NCBI RefSeq assembly: GCF_004217665.1
Contig: NZ_RXIU01000002.1
Span: 7,769-59,662, forward strand
Source of the DNA: Candidatus Magnetaquicoccus inordinatus
GTDB taxonomy: Bacteria > Pseudomonadota > Magnetococcia > Magnetococcales > Magnetaquicoccaceae
Direction: 5' to 3'
Length of the DNA stretch: 51,894 nucleotides
Shown here: in pieces, positions 1 to 9,492 of the stretch
How the letters are laid out: each line of letters begins with the position of its first letter
Numbering within the stretch: the first letter of the stretch is position 1
Notes under the pieces: model-generated
What the model was told of the DNA's origin: nothing
Seen by the model: only the letters and a program-made list of their open reading frames with translations
Database searches by the model: none
Translations under genes and position numbers: made by a program

Positions 1-777
1 CTTGATCACCTGCTCACAGAGGGCGCTGTTGTCCAAAATCCGTAAACAACGCTCTACCTCACGCAGACAATAGTTAAACGAACGAGGAAAGGCTCGATCC
101 TTCAATAAAAAAGAGACGACCTGCACCGCATTGATCCGTGGATTGACATAATGCCGGTACATATGCTCCCCGGAAACCGAACGCAATAGACTTAACCATA
201 ATGTATCCCGCCCAATCCCGGTCTGCCATACCACCGGCTCAATATCCAACAAGCGCGTGCACATGTCCGCTCGCTCCATGTGCTGACCCATGCGAAAAAA
301 ATTAAAGGCCGGTCCCCGCGATAAAGTCCCAATCAAAATCCCTACCACCGTCTGACAATGGCGAATCACCTCAGCCAAAAAGGCGGTTCGCTGCGAGGAG
401 ATATTGCCCCTCTCCCCATGCTCACGCACAAAAATCGATAAATCATTGATGCTCTCCCAACACTCATGCGGAAAAATCGCCCGCATGCAGCGTAAATTCT
501 CCCGCGCAAATCCTAACGATGAAACCAACGACGATAAATTCTCCCCCGATGACAATAACCACTCCACACCATCCCGCTCCTCTACCTTGCGGCCACTCTG
601 CTCATAGGTCGCTGCACTGCCGGTAATGGTGATCAATCGCCTCCAACCATACTCCTCCCCCAATCCCGGTTGATCCAATAACAAATTGGTCGTGACATTT
701 ACCAAGCGCGCCGTGTTCTCCGCACGCTCCAAATAGCGCCCCATCCAGTATATGTTTTCTGCTACCCGCGAGAGCAT
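1..777 (-). CDS. alpha-E domain protein (partial, C-terminus beyond window)
   Basis: The reverse strand reads in frame from an ATG at 777 to the window edge, giving 259 codons with no stop. The protein begins MLSRVAENIYWMGRYLERAE, the hallmark opening of the alpha-E family (COG2307, all-helical). A second conserved stretch, FFRMGQHMERADM, lies about two thirds of the way along. AGGAGG sits just upstream, inside the last codons of the ATP-grasp gene, whose stop ends one base before this start, so the two are surely translationally coupled. Alpha-E proteins have no proven biochemistry; they accompany circularly permuted ATP-grasp enzymes and transglutaminases in predicted peptide-ligation systems. 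The usual length is about 310 residues, so roughly 50 residues are missing here. Family assignment is firm; function is inference. Confidence 0.88.
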   Translation of the reverse strand, partial: MLSRVAENIYWMGRYLERAENTARLVNVTTNLLLDQPGLGEEYGWRRLITITGSAATYEQSGRKVEERDGVEWLLSSGENLSSLVSSLGFARENLRCMRAIFPHECWESINDLSIFVREHGERGNISSQRTAFLAEVIRHCQTVVGILIGTLSRGPAFNFFRMGQHMERADMCTRLLDIEPVVWQTGIGRDTLWLSLLRSVSGEHMYRHYVNPRINAVQVVSFLLKDRAFPRSFNYCLREVERCLRILDNSALCEQVIK

Positions 778-778
778 C

Positions 779-2230
779 TTAATCCTCCTTCGCCACGATC
801 CACGTGTCCTTGCTGCCTCCCCCCTGCGAGGAGTTGACCACCAACGAACCCTTGCGCAACGCTACCCGCGTCAACCCTCCTGCCGTGACATAACTCCCCT
901 TCCCCTGCAATATAAATGGCCGCAAATCAACATGCCTCGGCTCCAACTCCCCCTCCTCCGTCAAAGTGGGCACCGTCGATAAATCTACCACCGGTTGCGC
1001 GATATAATTGCGCGGATCCTGACGAATCCGCTCCGCCATCTCCGCATGCTCCGCGCGCGTCGCCTTGGGGCCAATCATCATGCCATAACCACCCGATTCA
1101 TTGGCCGGCTTGACCACCAACTCCGGCAAATGATCCAAAACATAGGATAAATCACCAGACTGCAAACATTTCCAAGTCGGCACATTCGGTAAAATCGCCT
1201 CCTCCCCCAAATAATAGCGAATCACCTCCGGTACATAGGCATACACAACCTTGTCATCCGCCACCCCCGCTCCCGGCGCATTCACCAATATGACCTTGCC
1301 ACGACACCAGGATCGCATCAATCCCGGCACACCTAACATCGAATCAGGATGAAACACCTCAGGATCCAAAAACAGATCGTCCAAACGACGATAAATCACA
1401 TCCACTCCCTGCAAACCAAATATCGTCTTCATGTAGACCCGGTCATCATCTCCCACCAGCAAATCCCGCCCCTCTACCAACTCCACGCCCATCCGCTGCG
1501 CCAAATAGACATGCTCAAAATAGGCAGAGTTGTATATCCCAGGGGTCAATAATACCACCCGCGGATTCTCTCGCTGCGGCAAGGCCAACTCCGCCAATGT
1601 GTCATACAAACGCGCCGGATAATCATCCACAGGACGCACCCGATGTCTGGCAAACAGCTCCGGCAAAACCCTCTTGGTCACCATCCGGTTTTCCAACATG
1701 TACGATACCCCAGACGGTACCCGTAAATTATCCTCCAATATGTGAAAGGCTCCCTGCCGATCGCGTACCAAATCACTGCCACAAATATGCGCCCATACCC
1801 CAAACACCGGACGCATCCCCACACACTCCTTGCGAAAGTTGCGCGATTGCGCCAACACCTCCCCCGGAAAAATGCCATCCTTGATGATCCGCTGCTCCCC
1901 ATACAAATCACCAATAAACAGATTGAGCGCCTGCAATCGCTGCACAAGACCACGCTCGACCCGGTCCCACTCCTCGGCACTGATTAATCGCGGGACTATG
2001 TCAAAAGGCCAGGCCCGGTCAATATTGTCACCTTGTGAATAGACCGTAAAAGTGATCCCCTGGTTGATGATCGTCGCATCCGCTGCCTGTTGCCGCAAGC
2101 GTAACTCCTCACGCTCCAGTGCAGACAAATAGTGATACAACCCCTCTGCACTCTGTCGTGGCGTCAGCGTCTGGCTGAGCAACTCATCATACCCATCAGT
2201 AAAAGGATAGCGCTCCCACTCTGTGCTCAC
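779..2230 (-). CDS. circularly permuted type 2 ATP-grasp protein
   Basis: This 483-residue protein belongs to the circularly permuted ATP-grasp family (COG2308, formerly DUF404/DUF407), predicted ATP-dependent peptide or amide ligases. The expected residues are present: an acidic HILEDNLRVPSG segment (E166, D167, N168) and the ATP-binding loop VVKPANESGGYGM around K374. The C-terminal LRPFI and SSQGGGSKDTW segments also fit. The start is a GTG at 2230 with GGGAGGAAG upstream. It overlaps the regulatory region of a divergent operon that encodes a fused paralogue and two transglutaminases, and it is followed directly by an alpha-E gene. This copy looks catalytically competent, unlike the fused paralogue at 5955-8504. 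The substrate is unknown. Confidence 0.9.
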   Translation of the reverse strand: MSTEWERYPFTDGYDELLSQTLTPRQSAEGLYHYLSALEREELRLRQQAADATIINQGITFTVYSQGDNIDRAWPFDIVPRLISAEEWDRVERGLVQRLQALNLFIGDLYGEQRIIKDGIFPGEVLAQSRNFRKECVGMRPVFGVWAHICGSDLVRDRQGAFHILEDNLRVPSGVSYMLENRMVTKRVLPELFARHRVRPVDDYPARLYDTLAELALPQRENPRVVLLTPGIYNSAYFEHVYLAQRMGVELVEGRDLLVGDDDRVYMKTIFGLQGVDVIYRRLDDLFLDPEVFHPDSMLGVPGLMRSWCRGKVILVNAPGAGVADDKVVYAYVPEVIRYYLGEEAILPNVPTWKCLQSGDLSYVLDHLPELVVKPANESGGYGMMIGPKATRAEHAEMAERIRQDPRNYIAQPVVDLSTVPTLTEEGELEPRHVDLRPFILQGKGSYVTAGGLTRVALRKGSLVVNSSQGGGSKDTWIVAKED

Positions 2231-2288
2231 ACTGCTTCCTCCCCTTTATCTATAACCTTCTCTGCCGTTTACCTGCCCGGTTATTCGC

Positions 2289-2540
2289 ATGAACCGCAAC
2301 CCTTGTGCCACTCAGATAACTCCATTATATGACTCCATCTTTTGCCCCATGTTGCGCAATTTGGAAAAAATCAATCCTCTTGATCCACTCTGCGCACTCC
2401 CAAAAATGCCTGCTTTTTGTGCAGCATGCCCAGAAAAGATGCGTCCACTGCTCGGATTGCTGGCAGGCACTCCCCGCGCATTGCGTGATAAATGGCTGGA
2501 AGAGTTCCTGTTTCTGCTTGGCTCTTTTCTTGCCCCATAA
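2289..2540 (+). CDS. possible small hypothetical protein in divergent intergenic region
   Basis: The 363 bases between the divergent starts at 2230 and 2594 hold one open frame of 83 codons, or 63 if started at the internal ATG at 2349. The latter part is protein-like, with an amphipathic leucine-rich end (DKWLEEFLFLLGSFLAP) and several cysteines. Neither start has a convincing ribosome binding site and no family is recognised. The region must also hold promoters for both flanking operons, so the frame may be fortuitous. Confidence 0.22.
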   Translation: MNRNPCATQITPLYDSIFCPMLRNLEKINPLDPLCALPKMPAFCAACPEKMRPLLGLLAGTPRALRDKWLEEFLFLLGSFLAP

Positions 2541-2593
2541 GGCAAAAATGGCGTTGTCCCCTGTTCACTACTTTTTGCTTACCGTGACCCATC

Positions 2594-5500
2594 ATGACTA
2601 TCCGCGTTGCCATCCATCACCTGACCCGCTATGACTATGATCGGCACATAGCCCTCGGAGCACAGACCATCCGCCTGCGTCCCGCAAGCCACTGCCGCAC
2701 CCCTATCCGCGCCTACTCCCTGAAAATCGAGCCACAACCCCATTTTATCAACTGGCAACAGGATCCCTTTGGCAACTATCTGGCCCGCGTCGTCTTTCCT
2801 GAAAAATGTCGCTTCCTGCAGATTGAAGTCGAGCTGATCGCCGATCTGACCATAATCAATCCCTTCGATTTCTTTGTCGAAGAGTATGCGGAAATCTTTC
2901 CCTTCACCTATGAACCCTCCCTCGCCAAAGAGCTGACCCCCTATCTGGAGGCCCTTCCCGCCGGTCCACGACTGAACAAATGGCTGGAGCAGATCCCTCG
3001 CCAACCGATCAATACCGTCTCCTTTTTGGTCGATCTGAACCAACGCCTGTGGCGCGACATCGGCTATACCATCCGCATGGAGCCAGGAGTGCAAAGTTGT
3101 GAAGAGACGCTCTCCTGCCGTACCGGCTCCTGCCGCGACTCTGCCTGGTTGCTGGTGGAGATCCTGCGCCACCTGGGACTGGCAGCCCGCTTCGTCTCGG
3201 GCTATCTGGTGCAACTCACCGCCGATCAACCCTCCCTCGATGGCCCCTCCGGACCCGAAAAGGATTTTACCGACCTGCATGCCTGGGCCGAAGTCTATAT
3301 TCCAGGAGCCGGCTGGATCGGTCTTGACCCCACCTCCGGCCTCTGCGCCGGAGAGGGACATATCCCACTGGCCTGTACCCCACAACCTGGAAGTGCTGCT
3401 CCCATCAGCGGTTTGATGGATCACTGTGATACCACCTTCCATTATCAAAACAATGTAACCCGCATCCGTGAATATCCACGAGTCACCAAACCCTATGACG
3501 AAAGTGATTGGCAAATTATTCAGGCGGTGGGGCAGCTTGTGGATGAAAAATTACAGCAACAGGATGTCCGACTCACCATGGGCGGTGAACCCACCTTCAT
3601 TGCCATTGAGGAAACCAACCGTCCCGAATGGCACTTTGCCGCCGACGGCGCGCATAAACGCCACCTGGCCCGCCAGTTGATGGCTCGCCTGCAAAATCGC
3701 TTTGCCCCCGGCAGCGTGCTGCAGTTGGGTCAAGGAAAATGGTATCCCGGTGAAGAGCTCCCACGCTGGCGTTATGCCTGCTTCTGGCGCCGCGATGGCC
3801 AACCCATCTGGCATAATCCCCAACGTCTGGCCTGGTTGCCCAACCATCAATCGGCCAGCACCCAGGATGGCATACGTTTTCTGCAAGCGGTCGCCCGCCG
3901 CCTTGGCGTTGCCGGAGAGCATGTGCAACCCGCCTACGAGGATCCCTTCTATCATCTCTGGCAGGAGATGCGTACCCCTCCAGACCGTGATCCCGCTCAG
4001 GCTACTGCTGAAGATGAACTGGATCGGCAACGTCTGGCAGCCCTCCTGCAACGGGGTATCGACACCCCCACAGGTTATATTTTGCCCCTTTCCTGCAACG
4101 AACAGGGGTGGCTCTCCTCGCTCTGGCCGCTGCGTCGGCAAAAAATCTTTCTGCTGCCCGGTGACTCCCCCATGGGTTGGCGCCTGCCTCTCGACGGACT
4201 ACCCGAACAAGCACCAGCACTCCATGAGTTGTACAGCGAACAATCGCTTTTTGCCCCGCTCTCTCCCTTGCCCGAGCGTGCGCAACTTCTGGCCGCCAGC
4301 ACTCCGCTCCCACAGGCCGCCACCTCAGCCGCCCAAAAAGCCACCTCGGCGCCGCAAAGTTTTACTTCGGTCATCCGCAGCGCCCTCTGCGCCGAACCGC
4401 GTGCTGGCATCCTGCATATCTTCCTCCCCCCTCTCGGCTTGCTGGAACACTATCTGGCCCTGATCAGCGCCATCGAACAGTGCGCCGAAGAGTTGGATAT
4501 GGTGGTCCGTCTGGAAGGATATGAACCACCCAATGATCTGCGGTTGCAGCGACTCCTGGTTACCCCGGATCCGGGGGTGATCGAAGTCAATATCCATCCC
4601 ACCGATAATTGGCAATCCTTATGCGAAACGACCCTGGCTCTCTACGATGAGGCCCGTCTCGCCCGTCTGACCAGCGAAAAATTTATGCTCGATGGCCGCC
4701 ATACCGGCACCGGGGGCGGCAACCATCTGGTCCTCGGGGGAGCCACTCCTGCCGACAGCCCCTTTCTGCGCCGCCCCGATCTCCTGCGCAGCCTGCTCAC
4801 CCTCTGGCAACACCATCCAGGGCTCTCCTATCTCTTCTCCGGCCTTTTTATCGGACCAACCAGTCAGGCTCCTCGTGTCGATGAAGCCCGCCCGGAAGCC
4901 CTCTACGAACTGGAAATCGCCTTCCAGCAGATGCCTGATGGTATCGTCAACACCCCCTGGTTGGTGGATCGCCTGCTGCGCCATCTTCTGGTGGATCTTA
5001 CCGGAAACACCCATCGCGCCGAATTTTGTATCGATAAGCTCTACTCCCCTGAAGGAGAGAGCGGCAGAGTCGGACTACTGGAGCTGCGCGCCTTTGAAAT
5101 GCCTCCTCATGCGCAGATGAGTTTGGTGCAATCCCTGCTCATTCGCTCCCTGATCGCCTGGTTCTGGCAAACCCCCTACCAGGGAGCCCTGGTGCGTTGG
5201 GGAACTGCTTTGCACGACCGCTTCATGTTGCCTCACTATGTGCGCCGCGATGTCCTGGAGGTGACGGCAGCCCTGCGTCGCGCCGGTATCCCCTTTCAGG
5301 ATAGCTGGTTGGAACCCTTTGTTGAATTTCGTTTTCCCCGTTACGGAACCGTCACCCTTGGCGATATACAACTGGAGCTGCGCATGGCCATCGAACCCTG
5401 GCCGGTACTCGGTGAAGAGTTGACCCGCATGGGAACCGCCCGTTTTGTCGATTCTTCCCTGGAACGTCTGCAGGTAAAAGTCACAGGATTAACGGAAGGA

Positions 5501-5947
5501 CGCCACATACTGTCCTGTAACGGTCGCAGAGTCCCCCTGCGACCAACCGGTACCCATGATGAACAGGTCGCCGGGATCCGCTTCCGGGCTTGGCAACCTC
5601 CTTCTGCACTGCATCCGACCATTGCCGTGCATACCCCACTGGTCTTTGACCTGATGGATACCTGGAACAACCGCTCGCTGGGAGGCTGTACCTATCATGC
5701 CGCCCATCCCGGCGGGCGTAACCATGAACATCTGCCGGTCAACAGCTTTGAGGCAGAAGCCAGACGCTGGATCCGCTTCCACGAGTTTGGCCACACTCCC
5801 GGCACCATTCAACCACCCGCCGATTGGCAACACCTGGCCAGCTTTCTGCCGCATGGCCCACTGCCAACCCCTTGCCAACCCCCAGCAGAAGAGCCAAACG
5901 GAGAATATCCCCATACCCTTGACATGCGGCGAGCCCCAGGATTCTAA
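2594..5947 (+). CDS. transglutaminase-like / DUF2126 protein
   Basis: A 1117-residue protein. Residues 1 to about 290 form a bacterial transglutaminase-like cysteine-protease-fold domain: an N-terminal beta region beginning MTIRVAIHHLTRYDYD, then the triad Cys in RTGSCRDSAW (about residue 180), His in DLHAWAEV (about 228) and Asp in GLDPTSG (about 244). The rest, from about residue 310, is the large DUF2126 region, which opens with RLTMGGEPTFIAIEE. This is the usual architecture of the long transglutaminase in ATP-grasp/alpha-E neighbourhoods. It probably cleaves or transfers peptide bonds at glutamine or on a peptide tag (inference). The gene ends with tandem stops TAA TAG and is the first of a three-gene operon. 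The ATG has only a weak ribosome binding site. Confidence 0.9.
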   Translation: MTIRVAIHHLTRYDYDRHIALGAQTIRLRPASHCRTPIRAYSLKIEPQPHFINWQQDPFGNYLARVVFPEKCRFLQIEVELIADLTIINPFDFFVEEYAEIFPFTYEPSLAKELTPYLEALPAGPRLNKWLEQIPRQPINTVSFLVDLNQRLWRDIGYTIRMEPGVQSCEETLSCRTGSCRDSAWLLVEILRHLGLAARFVSGYLVQLTADQPSLDGPSGPEKDFTDLHAWAEVYIPGAGWIGLDPTSGLCAGEGHIPLACTPQPGSAAPISGLMDHCDTTFHYQNNVTRIREYPRVTKPYDESDWQIIQAVGQLVDEKLQQQDVRLTMGGEPTFIAIEETNRPEWHFAADGAHKRHLARQLMARLQNRFAPGSVLQLGQGKWYPGEELPRWRYACFWRRDGQPIWHNPQRLAWLPNHQSASTQDGIRFLQAVARRLGVAGEHVQPAYEDPFYHLWQEMRTPPDRDPAQATAEDELDRQRLAALLQRGIDTPTGYILPLSCNEQGWLSSLWPLRRQKIFLLPGDSPMGWRLPLDGLPEQAPALHELYSEQSLFAPLSPLPERAQLLAASTPLPQAATSAAQKATSAPQSFTSVIRSALCAEPRAGILHIFLPPLGLLEHYLALISAIEQCAEELDMVVRLEGYEPPNDLRLQRLLVTPDPGVIEVNIHPTDNWQSLCETTLALYDEARLARLTSEKFMLDGRHTGTGGGNHLVLGGATPADSPFLRRPDLLRSLLTLWQHHPGLSYLFSGLFIGPTSQAPRVDEARPEALYELEIAFQQMPDGIVNTPWLVDRLLRHLLVDLTGNTHRAEFCIDKLYSPEGESGRVGLLELRAFEMPPHAQMSLVQSLLIRSLIAWFWQTPYQGALVRWGTALHDRFMLPHYVRRDVLEVTAALRRAGIPFQDSWLEPFVEFRFPRYGTVTLGDIQLELRMAIEPWPVLGEELTRMGTARFVDSSLERLQVKVTGLTEGRHILSCNGRRVPLRPTGTHDEQVAGIRFRAWQPPSALHPTIAVHTPLVFDLMDTWNNRSLGGCTYHAAHPGGRNHEHLPVNSFEAEARRWIRFHEFGHTPGTIQPPADWQHLASFLPHGPLPTPCQPPAEEPNGEYPHTLDMRRAPGF

Positions 5948-5954
5948 TAGGCTG

Positions 5955-8504
5955 ATGAACCAGAATTTGATCGCCTCCTCCCGTTGGCAACTGCTGCGGG
6001 ATTATACCCCGCCGCCCGGCTACGATGAGATTCTCCTGGCCAATGGGGAGGTACGCCCTGATTGGTCAATGCTCTTGAACCATCTCAACCAACTGGGCGA
6101 ACAACGTCTGGAGTCTCTGCGTCAACAGGCCAGACACCTGCTGCGCGAAAATGGCCTCACCTTCAATCTCTTCCAAAGCGAAAATGGTGACAGTCGCGCC
6201 TGGGATCTCGATCTGCTCCCCCTGCTCCTCGCCGAACAAGAGTGGCTGAACCTGGAGCAGGGGCTCAAACAGCGCCATCGGGTGTTGGAGATGCTTCTGG
6301 CCGATCTTTACGGCAAACAGGAGACCCTGCGCCATGGCATCATCCCCCCCACTCTGCTCTTTTCCGATCCCGGCTATCTGCGCGCCTGTCATGGCCTGCC
6401 CCATCCCCGTGGTGCTCTGCTTCCATGGTGGGCAGTCGATCTGGTCCGTACCCCTCAAGGCTCCTTCCAGGTGGTCGGCGACCTCCTGCAAACCCCCAGC
6501 GGTGCCGGTTATGCCCTGGAAAACAGGCAAATCCTCTTCCGCCTGCTGCGCCAACCTCTGAACGAAAATCGTGTGCGCCTGCTTTTGCCCTTCTTCTCCG
6601 CCTTGCGCACCCATCTCAACGATGCCAGCCCCCTGCTTAAGGAAGATCCGCAAATTGTCCTGCTCACCCCGGGACCAGGAGAAAAAATCTATTTTGAACA
6701 TGCCTTCTTGGCCAATTATCTGGGTTTGACCCTGGTGCAAGGCGAAGATCTGACCGTGCGTACTGGTCGTCTGCATATCAAAACCCTGGATGGCCTGCAT
6801 CCGGTCGATGTGGTCTGGCGCATGCTCAACGATCTGCAATGCGACCCCCTGGAGCTCAATGAAAGTGGCTTCCTGGGTGTGGCCGGACTGGTCCAGGCGG
6901 TGCAAGGGGAACGGGCCGCCGTGATCAACCATCCCGGTGCCGCCGTCTTGGAAAATCGTGCCCTGCTGGGATATTTTCCCGCCATCTGCCAACATTTTCT
7001 CGGCGAATCTCCCCGTCTCGCCGTTACCTCCACCCGCTGGTGCGGCGACCCGGTCGCCCGTGCGGAAATTCTCGATACCCCTGAGCAATGGCTCTTGCAG
7101 CATCGTTCGCATCCCAGTCGCCCCACCATCAATCCCAGAACCTTAACCCGCGAGCAACTGCAAAAAGAGATCCAAAATTATCCACATGAATGGATCGCCA
7201 CCCCCCCCATTGTCCCCTCTACCCTGCCGGTCATGACCGCCATGGGGGTCCGCCCCGGACATGTCATCCTGCGCACCTTTGCCACTGCCGGTCGCTTGGG
7301 CGTGGAGGTGATGCCAGGCGGTTTGGCACGGATGATCACCGAACCCGAACAGATCCACACCTTCGATGATCCCTCAGGAATCACCAAAGATGTCTGGGTC
7401 ATCTCGCACAATCAGGTGGTCACGCGCACCAACCGCATGCCCATGGAACGGCTCTCTGAACCCTCCATCTTCAGCGGTGACATCTCCAGCCGGATGGCAG
7501 AAAATCTTTTCTGGGCCGGTCGATATGCCGAACGCGGCGAATATACCTTGCGTCTGTTGCGCATGCTCTTGCTGCTACCCCGCCCAGAAGGCAACGAACA
7601 GGGTGAAAATGCTGAACTGGATGCCATGCGCCTGCTCTATAGCGCTCTTACCCAGGTAACTGCCAGCGAACCCGGTTTTACAGGAGAAGGAGCCGAACAG
7701 CGCTTTTGCAATCCCGAAGAGGAGTTTCGCTCCTTGATCGTGGCACAAGATCGCCCAGGAAGCCTCTACTCCTCCATCCGCGCACTGCTATTGGCTGCGC
7801 ACCGGGTGCGCGAACGCCTCTCCAATGACACCTGGCGCGTCCTTAATCAACTGATGGCCCTGCACCAAAGTCTGGGCCGCCATAAACTGACCGCCGATAT
7901 GGTCGGGGAGATGGAAAGCCTGATTACCGCCTTTGCCGCCCTTGCCGGTCTGGCCCAGGAAAATATGACCCGTGGCCTTGGTTGGCGTTTTCTTGATCTG
8001 GGACGACGGGTAGAACGGGCCATCTATCAGGTAGAGCTGTTGCGGGCAACCTTGATCCGCCCCCTGTCGGCAGAAGGGGAACGTTTTCTGCTCGATGCCC
8101 TTCTCAGCATCAGCGACAGCAGCATCACCTATCGCCGCCGCTATCGCACCCATTTGGCCATTAAACCTTTTCTGGAATTGATTCTGCTGGATGAGACCAA
8201 TCCGCGCAGTCTGGCCAGTCAATTGGCCCTCATGAACGAACATGTGGCGGCTCTTCCCTATCGTCGTCCCACCCCTCCACATCGCACCCCATGTGGTCGC
8301 ATCGCCATGGAGAGCTTCAGTGCTCTGCGCATGGCGGAACCGGATCTGCTCGGCATGGTCGGCGAAGCCGGGGAATACAGCAATCTTGCCGCACTCTTGG
8401 AACGCTTTCAGGGATTGTTGCCTCTCTTCTCCCTGGAACTGGCCCACACCTTCTTTCAGCACTCCTCTTCCCGCTCCCTGGGAGGAGGCGCCCGTGAATT
8501 ATGA
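5955..8504 (+). CDS. fused circularly permuted ATP-grasp / alpha-E protein
   Basis: This 849-residue protein starts at the ATG at 5955, just after the upstream tandem stops; the frame is open further upstream, but that part overlaps the preceding gene. Residues 1 to about 480 align by eye with the ATP-grasp protein at 779-2230, and residues from about 500 with the alpha-E protein at 1-777 (ISSRMAENLFWAGRYAERGE). The ATP-grasp half is degenerate: the acidic EDN triplet is VGDLLQTPSG here (about residue 175), and the KPxxxSGGYG loop is replaced by unrelated sequence near residue 377. Such fusions are a known subfamily and may all be divergent. It overlaps the next gene by ATGA. It could be a non-catalytic partner or act on another ligand. 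Confidence 0.88.
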   Translation: MNQNLIASSRWQLLRDYTPPPGYDEILLANGEVRPDWSMLLNHLNQLGEQRLESLRQQARHLLRENGLTFNLFQSENGDSRAWDLDLLPLLLAEQEWLNLEQGLKQRHRVLEMLLADLYGKQETLRHGIIPPTLLFSDPGYLRACHGLPHPRGALLPWWAVDLVRTPQGSFQVVGDLLQTPSGAGYALENRQILFRLLRQPLNENRVRLLLPFFSALRTHLNDASPLLKEDPQIVLLTPGPGEKIYFEHAFLANYLGLTLVQGEDLTVRTGRLHIKTLDGLHPVDVVWRMLNDLQCDPLELNESGFLGVAGLVQAVQGERAAVINHPGAAVLENRALLGYFPAICQHFLGESPRLAVTSTRWCGDPVARAEILDTPEQWLLQHRSHPSRPTINPRTLTREQLQKEIQNYPHEWIATPPIVPSTLPVMTAMGVRPGHVILRTFATAGRLGVEVMPGGLARMITEPEQIHTFDDPSGITKDVWVISHNQVVTRTNRMPMERLSEPSIFSGDISSRMAENLFWAGRYAERGEYTLRLLRMLLLLPRPEGNEQGENAELDAMRLLYSALTQVTASEPGFTGEGAEQRFCNPEEEFRSLIVAQDRPGSLYSSIRALLLAAHRVRERLSNDTWRVLNQLMALHQSLGRHKLTADMVGEMESLITAFAALAGLAQENMTRGLGWRFLDLGRRVERAIYQVELLRATLIRPLSAEGERFLLDALLSISDSSITYRRRYRTHLAIKPFLELILLDETNPRSLASQLALMNEHVAALPYRRPTPPHRTPCGRIAMESFSALRMAEPDLLGMVGEAGEYSNLAALLERFQGLLPLFSLELAHTFFQHSSSRSLGGGAREL

Positions 8505-9406
8505 AATACCGTATTCGCCATAGCACGCGCTATATCTTCGCCGAAGCGGTTTCCATCAGCCATAACCTGACTTGGCTGCAACCGCGAGCCACTCCGGAAC
8601 AAACTCCCCTCTATTTTGACTGGCAGATCGATCCCACCCCAACCATCCTCCAGGAACGCCGCGATATTTTTGACAACCGCGTGCACTATTTTGAGATCCT
8701 GGAACCGCATCGCACCCTGTCGGTCACCTCGGTCAACCATGTGGAGCGCCATCCCAAACCTCTCCCCAAAAAGGCGGATCGTCCTTGGGAAGAGGTACGC
8801 TCCCTGCTGCTGCAGAGCCGTACCCCTGAACTGCTGCTGGCGCAACAGTTTCTCCTCGCCTCCCCCCTGGTGCGACACAACGCCACCCTGGCCGACTATG
8901 CCGCCCTCTCTTTTCCTCCAGGACGCTCTTTTCTTGCAGCAATCCAGGATCTCATGCAGCGCATCCATACGGATTTTACCTATCTCCCCCAAGTCACCAC
9001 CATCTCCACCCCCCTCGAAGAGATCATGGAAAAACGTCAGGGAGTCTGCCAGGATTTTGCCCATATCGGTATCGCCGCCTTGCGCTCTCTGGGGCTGGCA
9101 GCCCGCTATGTCAGTGGTTATCTGGAGACCATCCCCCCCCCAGGACAACCACGACTGACCGGTGTGGATGCTTCGCACGCCTGGTTTTCCACCCTGCTGC
9201 CAGATGGCGGCTGGATCGACCTGGATCCCACCAACAACCTCCTGCCCAGCAGCCAACATATCACTATCGCCTGGGGTCGGGACTATTCCGACATCCCTCC
9301 CTTGAAAGGGGTGGTCATCGGTGGCGGCAGTCACTCCTCCCTGCAGGTGGAGGTGGATGTGGCACGGATGCACGAGGAAAAAACCGAAGCAAACCATTCC
9401 TGCTAA
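8501..9406 (+). CDS. transglutaminase family protein
   Basis: A 301-residue stand-alone member of the bacterial transglutaminase-like family (COG1305). The N-terminal beta domain starts MKYRIRHSTRYIF. The catalytic core carries Cys in RQGVCQDFAH (about residue 182), His in DASHAWF (about 226) and Asp in IDLDPTNN (about 241). No signal peptide is visible, so it is predicted to be cytoplasmic. Its start overlaps the stop of the ATP-grasp/alpha-E fusion by ATGA, showing tight coupling. Together with the DUF2126 protein this gives the operon two transglutaminase-fold enzymes. Substrate unknown; the neighbourhood suggests release or transfer of a peptide made by the ATP-grasp enzyme. Confidence 0.92.
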   Translation: MKYRIRHSTRYIFAEAVSISHNLTWLQPRATPEQTPLYFDWQIDPTPTILQERRDIFDNRVHYFEILEPHRTLSVTSVNHVERHPKPLPKKADRPWEEVRSLLLQSRTPELLLAQQFLLASPLVRHNATLADYAALSFPPGRSFLAAIQDLMQRIHTDFTYLPQVTTISTPLEEIMEKRQGVCQDFAHIGIAALRSLGLAARYVSGYLETIPPPGQPRLTGVDASHAWFSTLLPDGGWIDLDPTNNLLPSSQHITIAWGRDYSDIPPLKGVVIGGGSHSSLQVEVDVARMHEEKTEANHSC

Positions 9407-9492
9407 ATTACTGCCACTCCTGGCTTGCCACAGCCAAACCAGCTATCCTTTCTCCCTTTACTACAGCATTAAACCGCAGGAGCCTGCGTGGC

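Noticed and set aside
2579-3514. Long antisense frames opposite most genes (for example here, 11238-12206, 12393-13364 and 34044-35168)
   Set aside because: They are glycine/glutamine-rich shadows caused by codon bias of genes with clear homology on the other strand.
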